Source: JAILLW01 sp045640905 | Lineage (GTDB): Bacteria; Bacillota; Clostridia; Lachnospirales; Lachnospiraceae | Reading direction: 5' to 3' | Length of the DNA stretch: 64,000 nt | Assembly: GCA_045640905.1 (NCBI GenBank) | Contig: JAZUFW010000043.1 | Span: 19,501-83,500 of the forward strand | Shown here: one piece after another, positions 54,542 through 60,763 of the stretch | Numbering within the stretch: the first letter of the stretch is position 1 | How the letters are laid out: each line of letters starts with the position of its first letter | Program-made: the position numbers and the translations under genes | Notes under the pieces: generated by a model | Told to the model about the DNA's origin: nothing | The model's input: only the letters and a program-made list of their open reading frames with translations | The model's database searches: none

Positions 54542-55219
54542 TTAATATCGACCTTCTATCATTGTAAATAGAAAACTCAGCATTCCGCTAAATACAGTAT
54601 TTTCTCTTATATACAATAACTCGTCTAAGGTTAATTCCTTATATCTAACCTTATAATCACACTCATGTACTACCATTCCATCATCTGGATAAAACCTTAT
54701 ATGATTTAATAGTTGAGTCTCAGATTCCGTGAAATTCATATTCAAGATTTGTTCCTGAACATTTTCCTTTACATCCTTTATTTTTATACCTAATGTATAA
54801 TCAATATTTTTCGATTCATAAACATATTTCAATTTTGACATCCATTTTTTCATTTCCTTAGTTTCCATGAATATATCCAATATCTTCAGCATATATTCAT
54901 CTCTATTTGAATGAAATAATTGCCATAAACATTCTTTCAATACTTCTTCATTCGGAAATGAATAATCTTTTTGAAATAGACGCATAAGCACCTCATACAT
55001 ATATTTATCATCTACTGATTCATTTCCATCATAGCGAGCCTTATCTATACCATCTGCAATATACTCCATCAATTCAGACAAAAAATCATGCCCTATCTCA
55101 AAGCATGATTTATCAAAGTTTATATCTCCTAATAACATTTCATCTACAGCATCTAAATCAATTGGGTAATGATTGCAAAACATCAAAAAATCAAAATGGT
55201 CAAACTTGCTATTATCCAT
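54542..55219 (-). CDS. unknown acidic protein, parent of the truncated copy
   Basis: 225 residues, not recognised. It opens MDNSKFDHFDFLMFCNHYPI and contains LLGDINFDKSCFEIGHDFL (28-46). The rest is helical and acidic with many Asp/Glu (SNRDEYMLKILDIFMETKEMKKW). No catalytic motif is seen. Its residues 28-67 recur in the truncated gene at 53.5 kb, which shows duplication inside island 2. Confidence 0.6.
   Translation of the reverse strand: MDNSKFDHFDFLMFCNHYPIDLDAVDEMLLGDINFDKSCFEIGHDFLSELMEYIADGIDKARYDGNESVDDKYMYEVLMRLFQKDYSFPNEEVLKECLWQLFHSNRDEYMLKILDIFMETKEMKKWMSKLKYVYESKNIDYTLGIKIKDVKENVQEQILNMNFTESETQLLNHIRFYPDDGMVVHECDYKVRYKELTLDELLYIRENTVFSGMLSFLFTMIEGRY
55022..55168. repeat. 147-bp direct repeat, copy 2
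   Basis: Partner of 53541-53687, same orientation, three mismatches. The 1.3 kb between the copies holds two small genes and could be lost or exchanged by recombination. Confidence 0.9.
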
Positions 55220-55275
55220 CTATATCCCCCTAACACCAATAACCTCTATTCTGTCATCCTGCGTATCAATCCCCA

Positions 55276-55668
55276 CTAATTCTCAACATCAGCAAATACT
55301 ATTACAGACGTCTGCCCATTTTTCCCATTATGTATAATTCCGGTAGGTCTATTGTCATCATTAGGAATTCCTAACATATAGCTAGTTTCATATGTATATA
55401 TTCTGCTTGCCATATCATGTCCAGTTTTAATTAGCTGAAAAGACAATTCTTTATTAACAAGGTCTAAAAAAATACATCTTTCTTCTCCCCATGCAATACG
55501 CTGATGTTTATACATCCATGCTGTTTGCCTAAATTGTATCTTCGAAAAATAAACTGGTTCTTGCTCCTGTCCATTAGCTTGTCTATGTAGATTTAAATTT
55601 TTAAGCTTATCGTCTTCTAATGTTTTAATAATTCCTTCTATGGATGCTGTTGTATATATAAATCCCAT
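55276..55668 (-). CDS. small unknown protein
   Basis: 130 residues from the ATG at 55668 (MGFIYTTASIEGIIKTLED), chosen because GGGGAAATAG precedes it and the longer frame overlaps the next gene. IQFRQTAWMYKHQRIAWGEERC is the most distinctive stretch. A mixed alpha/beta cytoplasmic protein with no known motif. It is 11 bp after the zinc-ribbon gene. Confidence 0.5.
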   Translation of the reverse strand: MGFIYTTASIEGIIKTLEDDKLKNLNLHRQANGQEQEPVYFSKIQFRQTAWMYKHQRIAWGEERCIFLDLVNKELSFQLIKTGHDMASRIYTYETSYMLGIPNDDNRPTGIIHNGKNGQTSVIVFADVEN

Positions 55669-55679
55669 CACTATTTCCC

Positions 55680-55919
55680 CTATATTCCATATTCCCTCAA
55701 AGAGATTAAATCCTTTCTTTCCTCTGGCAGCACTCCCTCGAGTTTTCCCGGAAAAACAGCCAAATATGTGCCACATGTTGTGCACTTAACTTTTTCAACT
55801 CTTTCATCCGTTTCTTTTATCCAATAGTATTCGAACTGCGAATCTTCGAATGTACCGTAGTTCCACATGAATTTTCTATCACAAAGAGGACACCAAACTT
55901 CTCTATATTTATAGCCCAT
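55680..55919 (-). CDS. small zinc-ribbon protein
   Basis: 79 residues. CPLCDRKF near residue 10 and CTTCGTYL near 46 form one zinc ribbon. The first strand YREVWCPLCDRKFMW resembles short nucleic-acid-binding zinc proteins. Its start overlaps the phosphoesterase stop by 11 bp, so expression is coupled. Function unknown. Confidence 0.65.
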   Translation of the reverse strand: MGYKYREVWCPLCDRKFMWNYGTFEDSQFEYYWIKETDERVEKVKCTTCGTYLAVFPGKLEGVLPEERKDLISLREYGI

Positions 55920-56625
55920 GCCAATTCCACCTCTTCATAAATGGCTCAATCTTTTCAAACATTAACTGAATCTTCTTATTTTCTCGATCAGTATGGAAAT
56001 GTCCTGCATACCACCATTTATATTTGAGCTTTGATTCGATATCACTAAGCCAATCCTCAGTCGAATTATCTACTGTACTCTGATCCAGCCCCTTAATAAA
56101 CATATCAATTGGCATATATTCAAAAGGAACTGTATGTGAAAGAACAACATCTATCTTCCAATCATTCTTAGCCAGTTGTTGCTCAACATAGGCCTTTATT
56201 TCATCAGATGGCTGTTCATCCTCGAACCAAGAATAACCACGCGATAATCTATAATACTTATCAACACTATAAGCGCCACCGATTACTATTGTTTTTAAAC
56301 CTGCAATATCATAGATTTCTCCATCTTTAGCAAATATAAGATTAGGATATTCCGGCTCAATATAAACCTTACCGCCTTGCCACTCTTGTATCTGATATCC
56401 CTCAACTGTTTCAGGTCTTCTCTCATGATTTCCATGAATGCAAAACAATTTTATAGGCAATCCATTCAGCTCATGCTTCTTCTTTCGGTCACTCTTACCA
56501 CCATAATAATTTATTCCTGCATCGCCAAGAATTATCATCACATCATCTCTAGTTGTATTATTCTTATTGCAGAAATCCTTTATTCTATAAAAATCCCCAT
56601 GGGTATCCCCTGTTATATAAAACAT
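55909..56625 (-). CDS. calcineurin-like metallophosphoesterase
   Basis: 238 residues. All metal motifs are present: GDTHGD (residues 6-11), ILGDAG near 32, GNHE near 66, SHT near 162 and GHFHTD near 205. It hydrolyses a phosphomonoester or diester with two metals; the substrate is unknown. Its start overlaps a small upstream frame (TAATG). Position among unknown genes gives no firm clue to its role. Confidence 0.87.
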   Translation of the reverse strand: MFYITGDTHGDFYRIKDFCNKNNTTRDDVMIILGDAGINYYGGKSDRKKKHELNGLPIKLFCIHGNHERRPETVEGYQIQEWQGGKVYIEPEYPNLIFAKDGEIYDIAGLKTIVIGGAYSVDKYYRLSRGYSWFEDEQPSDEIKAYVEQQLAKNDWKIDVVLSHTVPFEYMPIDMFIKGLDQSTVDNSTEDWLSDIESKLKYKWWYAGHFHTDRENKKIQLMFEKIEPFMKRWNWHGL

Positions 56626-56744
56626 TACATTTTCCCTCTTTTACTTGAATGCCAATAATAATTCGAAAATTTATCTTTATTACGGATAAGCCTTCTATAT
56701 TTACGCTTTATCCTCTTCGAAATATTAAAGCCAAGTCTTTTCAT
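56625..56744 (-). CDS. small basic ORF
   Basis: 39 codons, MKRLGFNISKRIKRKYRRLIRN onward (basic, ending KRGKM). The frame runs further upstream without a start codon (VNHRLSYRDYLEAVAT), so it may be the tail of a truncated gene. It overlaps the phosphoesterase ATG by one base (TAATG). The basic character suggests nucleic-acid contact. Reality as a gene is uncertain. Confidence 0.35.
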   Translation of the reverse strand: MKRLGFNISKRIKRKYRRLIRNKDKFSNYYWHSSKRGKM

Positions 56745-56791
56745 CGTCGCTACAGCTTCCAAGTAATCACGATAACTTAACCTATGGTTTA

Positions 56792-56820
56792 CACGTACCA
56801 GCTTTAAGGACTGGTACGTG
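56792..56820. promoter_or_regulatory. perfect 10-bp inverted repeat at end of VirD4-like gene
   Basis: CACGTACCAG (56792-56801) and CTGGTACGTG (56811-56820) around a nine-base loop. The minus strand has no T-run next to it, so it is not a standard terminator there. It covers the last codons and stop of the ATPase gene. Confidence 0.6.
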
Positions 56821-58051
56821 GCTTAATTGTTTTTTTATTGGCAATCATTTCCTTAAAATGATAGGCAAAATCATAATTCTTTGCACAAATAGGCTCTTGT
56901 CCTCTTCTAAATATCCAGCAAGTTCCAATAGGCATATTTAGTATTTTTCTAAATGGAATGTCAGCACGTTCAGCGACACGTTTTGCAGTCTCCAAATCAT
57001 TCCCTCCCATATATAAATACGTGTCGCAATTAGAAGTAATTGTAAATGCCTCCTTACCATATCTATCCTCTAATTGAGACTCTGCCTGCAACAGAATCAT
57101 TGTTGATATATTTCTAGACCGTATAGAAGAAATCATTCTTGGAAAATCTTCTATTGTGCAATTGGTTGCAAAATCATCCATAATAAAACGAACCGGTATT
57201 GGTAATGCATTGTTCTTGCATTTGGTATCAGCATAATTACACAAGCACCCTATCGCTTGAGTAAAAAATATGTTGGCCATTATATCCATGGAGCGATCAG
57301 TGTCACTTACTCTAACAAACAGAGCAGTCTTTTGATTGCCTATACTCTCTAAATCCAATTTATTCCATTTTGCCGTCATCATTGCCTCAACACCCGAAGT
57401 ATTTAATTTACCCAAAACAGAACCAATTGTTGCGGAAACAGATGAAGCTGTATCGTCAGGAAGCTTACCAATAGTGCATTTAAGCCTCCTAGATAGATCA
57501 GACCAAATATCATTCTCTTCATATTCAGACTCTGAAGTTCCTCTCCTTAAGGTATTAGTGCAATATGTAAGTATTTTTTCAAGTGTTTTAAGTTCCATCT
57601 CTTTTCCGTCATAACATTCTCCATACTTTATCATTGATATAGCACTAGCCACCATTAATTCTGCCGTTTGATAAAAGAAAGCATTGTCTCCAGAAAAAGA
57701 TTTACTTCCTGCTCCGCTCATCAAAATATGTGCTATTTTTATAACATCATGTTCAGACTTTATGTAGTCAAAGAAGTTGTAACGCACTTTACCATTTGGA
57801 TTAGTTAAATCTAAACTCATTACTTTATATCCATTTTCTCTTAGGAATGGGCCTAATTTTCTATATAAATTCCCTTTTGGATCGGTAACTATATAACTTC
57901 CGGTCGCTTGTACAATATTGGGTTCTACTACAGAGGTCGTTTTTCCTGCACCGCTTCCACCTACAACAATCACATTATTATTTAGTTTTGTTGAAAAACA
58001 ATCCAGACTATATTCATGTCCCTCAGCTATAATCATCACATTTTTATCCAT
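56804..58051 (-). CDS. VirD4/TraG-like coupling ATPase, soluble form
   Basis: 415 residues. GGSGAGKTTSVVEPN at 31-45 is Walker A, TDPKGNLYRKLGP near 56 is the VirD4 signature, and RFIMDDFATN at 288-297 is Walker B. The two N-terminal membrane segments of conjugation coupling proteins are missing, and the length is shorter than the usual 550-600. MSSIRSRNISTMILLQAESQLEDRYG (residues 303-330) is also conserved in the family. It may pump DNA or protein to another machine, or act in a non-conjugative role. ClpP is encoded 9 bp upstream. Confidence 0.85.
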   Translation of the reverse strand: MDKNVMIIAEGHEYSLDCFSTKLNNNVIVVGGSGAGKTTSVVEPNIVQATGSYIVTDPKGNLYRKLGPFLRENGYKVMSLDLTNPNGKVRYNFFDYIKSEHDVIKIAHILMSGAGSKSFSGDNAFFYQTAELMVASAISMIKYGECYDGKEMELKTLEKILTYCTNTLRRGTSESEYEENDIWSDLSRRLKCTIGKLPDDTASSVSATIGSVLGKLNTSGVEAMMTAKWNKLDLESIGNQKTALFVRVSDTDRSMDIMANIFFTQAIGCLCNYADTKCKNNALPIPVRFIMDDFATNCTIEDFPRMISSIRSRNISTMILLQAESQLEDRYGKEAFTITSNCDTYLYMGGNDLETAKRVAERADIPFRKILNMPIGTCWIFRRGQEPICAKNYDFAYHFKEMIANKKTIKPRTSP

Positions 58052-58060
58052 TAAGCCTCC

Positions 58061-58657
58061 TTATGGTAATTCAAAACATATATGATCACATAATCCAAAT
58101 GCCACGCTTTCCTGAGCATTCATATAGTGATCATGCATAGTTATGCTATTAATTTCCTCCAATGTTTTACCTGTATGCCTAGCTAATAATTCATTACATA
58201 TTTTTCTCGTCTCGAGGATTGATTCAGAAATATCATGAATGGAAGATGCCGACCCACCAACACCCCCTGCTATAAGTGGTTCATGTATCATTGTCTTTGA
58301 ATGAGGTAGTATAAATCTGTGACCTTTTTTAGCTGAAGAAAAAATTATTGCAGCCATGCTGGCAGCAATACCTGTGCAATACATATTTATTTCTATCTTT
58401 AAGGTAGTTATCAGATCATATATCATTAAACCAGCTTGAACTTCTCCGCCCCCACTGTTAATAAATATATTTATAGGATCATTACTTACAGATTTTAAAT
58501 AAAGTAACTGAGTCATAATATTATTTGCTGAAATAGAGTTGATTTCTCCTAAAATATAAATATTCCTTTTCATTAAATTGTGTGTATAGAGTCCGATTTC
58601 TCGAACTCCACTACTACTTTCAACCTCTACTGAGGGATACCATAAAAAATCACTCAT
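58061..58657 (-). CDS. clpP: ClpP-like serine protease (island-borne)
   Basis: 198 residues from the ATG at 58657 with GGAGG seven bases upstream; the longer frame is rejected. The catalytic triad is intact: Ser100 in IAASMAA, His125 in MIHEPL and Asp176 in MHDHYMN. NIFINSGGGEVQAGL is the substrate-strand region. It degrades unfolded or unfoldase-delivered proteins. It diverges from housekeeping ClpP (DHYMN for DNFMS), as expected for a second, mobile copy. Its ClpX partner just upstream is broken. Confidence 0.9.
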   Translation of the reverse strand: MSDFLWYPSVEVESSSGVREIGLYTHNLMKRNIYILGEINSISANNIMTQLLYLKSVSNDPINIFINSGGGEVQAGLMIYDLITTLKIEINMYCTGIAASMAAIIFSSAKKGHRFILPHSKTMIHEPLIAGGVGGSASSIHDISESILETRKICNELLARHTGKTLEEINSITMHDHYMNAQESVAFGLCDHICFELP

Positions 58658-58683
58658 ATACAAACCTCCATATTCAATCAATC

Positions 58684-59128
58684 TTAGGCCGCTTCCACTA
58701 ACCATGCTTCTTTTGTATAAACCGTGTTCTTTGTTATTATCACCTTACTTATTCCATCCTCGACACATGGTCTTTCATACATAACATCAAGCATAATATC
58801 TTCCACTATTGCTTGAAGTCCCCTTGCTCCAGTCTTTTTTTTCATAGCTATGTGTGCTATTTCCCTAAGCACCACCACAAATGAATAATATATTTGATGT
58901 ATTGATTGTCTTATTATTACCATATGGATTCTTTCTTGGTCCATCCATGGGCACAGAAACATCTGCACCCTCTATCATTTTAAGCAATGATTGTTGTACC
59001 CCTAGTCCCGAAACATCTCTGGTGATAGACATATTCTCGGTTTTTGGATTTGCAATTTTATCTATCTCATCAATAAAAATAATACCTCGTTCAGCTTTTT
59101 TAATATCCCCATATCTCCTTTGATTCAT
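58684..59128 (-). pseudogene. clpX: ClpX remnant (truncated, internal deletion)
   Basis: Two frames are joined. The first keeps GIIFIDEIDKIANP (Walker B) to ILFICGGA; the second keeps REIAHIAMKKKTGARGLQAIV to the C-terminus. The N-terminal zinc domain and Walker A are missing, about 130 residues between the two parts are deleted, and the junction (58865-58970) shifts the frame. It cannot make an active unfoldase. Confidence 0.88.
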
Positions 59129-59173
59129 AGATTATCAAACCCAATCACGAAAACATATCAACCAATGGTATAC

Positions 59174-59209
59174 AAAAAGCGAGTCACGAAGAAATTCCCC
59201 ATGACTCGC
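59174..59209 (-). terminator. rho-independent terminator
   Basis: GCGAGTCA (59179-59186) pairs with TGACTCGC (59202-59209), followed by CTTTTTG on the minus strand. It ends the small two-gene unit at 59.2-59.9 kb, so the clpX remnant lies in a separate unit. Confidence 0.85.
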
Positions 59210-59220
59210 CATAACTTATA

Positions 59221-59535
59221 TTAGACCACATCAATATCAACTAGAACTGTAGTGATTCCTTCTGCATCAACACCCAAAACTTCATAATAATCTATTCGTT
59301 CAAACTCCCAGCATTCATTCACATGTTCTACTACATCATCAATACCAAAAGCATCTAATGAACTTTTCAAACTGTAAATAGGATATTTTTCATAGTCATC
59401 AGTTCGGACATTGTATATTGCATCCCATCCCAGTTCGATTCCACTAGGCATTTCAATCTCACCATCCGGATAATAATCTATTCCAGATTCAGCATAGTCC
59501 TTTACTTCTTCATCTGAATATGATTCATTACCCAA
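59221..59535 (-). CDS. small acidic protein, unknown
   Basis: 104 residues, very acidic (DEEVKDYAESGIDYYPDGEIE). GWDAIYNVRTDDYEKYPIY and VEHVNECWEFERIDYYEVLG carry no known motif. It overlaps the upstream gene by 8 bp and ends 12 bp before a terminator. Acidic small proteins in islands are sometimes anti-restriction or DNA mimics; nothing specific supports that here. Confidence 0.5.
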   Translation of the reverse strand: MGNESYSDEEVKDYAESGIDYYPDGEIEMPSGIELGWDAIYNVRTDDYEKYPIYSLKSSLDAFGIDDVVEHVNECWEFERIDYYEVLGVDAEGITTVLVDIDVV

Positions 59536-59923
59536 GTATCATCATCGACTGCACGCGTTGAAACTCCCGCTTAATCGTCTGCCACTCAATAAGAGCCTGA
59601 TTCACCAGATATGTATCGTACTTGCTTTTAATGAACCCCGGATCTATATATCCTTTTTCCATGGCATGAGAAATAATATCGTTCTCCATCGCCATTGCGG
59701 AAGTTACATCGCCGAAAGGATTGCTCGACATGACGCACATATCAGTTTCATTATTCTTTCGTCTCTCGTTCATTCGTATGATGGCAATGTCGGATTCCAG
59801 ATTGCATCTGTAAGCTTCCAGTATCTCTTCCATTCTCGAATAGTTATCAATAAAGTAATCAATCCTCTCCCGGGGCGTCTTGCCCAAATAATATCCAACT
59901 TCAATAAGTTCCTGTTTTGCCAT
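59528..59923 (-). CDS. small helical protein, possibly phage RinA/ArpU-like regulator
   Basis: 131 residues, helical. YYLGKTPRERIDYFIDNYSRMEEI is followed by EAYRCNLESDIAIIRMNE and MSSNPFGDVTSAMAMENDIISHAMEKG. The order (helix, S-x2-x3-G-D, then a paired acidic helix) resembles DUF1492/RinA-type phage transcription regulators but the helix-turn-helix is not clear. It lies just downstream of the CRISPR array on the same strand, but a hairpin at 59973-60004 intervenes. Confidence 0.4.
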   Translation of the reverse strand: MAKQELIEVGYYLGKTPRERIDYFIDNYSRMEEILEAYRCNLESDIAIIRMNERRKNNETDMCVMSSNPFGDVTSAMAMENDIISHAMEKGYIDPGFIKSKYDTYLVNQALIEWQTIKREFQRVQSMMILG

Positions 59924-59972
59924 AAAAATCCTTTCCGCTAATTATTTATTCTCCGGTAATTTCACGCAAAAT

Positions 59973-60004
59973 AATAAGCTTCGTGCATTTGCACAAAGCT
60001 TATT
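59973..60004 (-). terminator. probable terminator downstream of the CRISPR array
   Basis: AATAAGCTT (59973-59981) pairs with AAGCTTATT (59996-60004), with GTGC/GCAC closing inside after one mismatch and loop ATTT. TTATTATTTTG follows on the minus strand. It would end array transcription. Confidence 0.6.
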
Positions 60005-60117
60005 TCATACCTATCGAAGATATTGTGTCATACAGATCTACCTCATGGCGTCTTCTTCCATTTTGCAAAATCCGCAAATGCGTAATCCCAATGGAAAAAT
60101 CATCGAAACAATCACAA

Positions 60118-60487
60118 GTTTTGGACCCTCACCAATCTGTAAGGGTGTAGTCCTCAATACTTTCATTTGGTGAAGAACTAGATGAGGTTTTAGACCCTCA
60201 CCAATCTGTAAGGGTGTAGTCCTACTTGCAAATGATAATGACATAAAAATGTTTTAGACCCTCACCAATCTATAAGGGTGTAGTCCCAAAGCAGTATTGG
60301 ATACAAAAACATCCACAGGTTTTAGACCCTCACAAATCTATAAGGGTGTAGTCCTCAATACTTTCATTTGGTGAAGAACTAGATGAGGTTTTAGACCCTC
60401 ACCAATTTGTAAGGGTGTAGTCCAACCCCGCAGCTGTAATGTCGCAGCAAGAAAGTTTTAGACCCTCACCAAGTAAGGGTGTAGTCC
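60118..60487 (-). CRISPR. type VI-D-like CRISPR array, six repeats, five spacers, no cas gene in window
   Basis: Repeats at 60118-60153, 60187-60222, 60251-60286, 60319-60354, 60388-60423 (36 bp each) and 60455-60487 (33 bp). Spacers are 33, 28, 32, 33 and 31 bp. On the minus strand the repeat reads GGACTACACCCTTAC, a 6-base loop, then GTGAGGGTCTAAAAC: an eight-pair stem with the 3' TCTAAAAC of Cas13d direct repeats. The copy at 60118 carries one change in that 3' end, as expected for the terminal repeat, and a consensus promoter lies to its right, so transcription is right to left. Spacers 1 and 4 (from the left) are identical. No cas1, cas2 or Cas13 gene is found here. Confidence 0.9.
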
Positions 60488-60524
60488 TATTAAGTATCTA
60501 TAACTCACTTAAATAGTTGATTAT

Positions 60525-60553
60525 ATTATATTCTTGACCATCTACGTTGTCAA
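60525..60553 (-). promoter_or_regulatory. consensus housekeeping promoter of the array
   Basis: On the minus strand TTGACA (60553-60548), 17 bases, TATAAT (60530-60525): an exact match to the sigma-A consensus. The start site would fall near 60518, about 30 bases before the first repeat. Confidence 0.88.
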
Positions 60554-60713
60554 ACAAACGAAGCATCCTTAGCCGGTTATTCCAAATATTCAAAAACTTT
60601 TGCACAGTTCGTAATACTATATTTCTACTATTGGATTCACTAATCAAAATTGTTTGAAAAGTATATACCTATTCTATCCTTGCCGATTATAAACAAAAAT
60701 ATACCAACAGTTT

Positions 60714-60742
60714 AAAAAAGGACTGTTAAAAAAACAGTCCTT
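60714..60742 (-). terminator. terminator after the DUF3800-TPR gene
   Basis: AAGGACTGTT (60718-60727) pairs with AACAGTCCTT (60733-60742), five-base loop, followed by TTTTTTAAAC on the minus strand. It separates the gene from the array promoter. Confidence 0.85.
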
Positions 60743-60763
60743 AAATTGGTATCTCTAAAATAT

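Larger units (their letters stand above)
60488..60763. other. non-coding leader region between array and DUF3800-TPR gene
   Basis: 276 bp without a gene. It contains the array promoter (60525-60553) and, at its right end, the terminator of the upstream gene (60714-60742). The remainder is AT-rich with no other recognised structure. Confidence 0.7.

Noticed and set aside
60038..60244. 68-codon frame across the array
   Set aside because: It only translates two repeats and a spacer, giving the same peptide (TTPLQIGEG) twice.
60118..60487. Type II array read on the plus strand (repeat starts GTTTTAGA)
   Set aside because: The long internal stem, the TCTAAAAC 3' end on the minus strand, the degenerate terminal repeat and the consensus promoter all support minus-strand, type VI-D-like reading.
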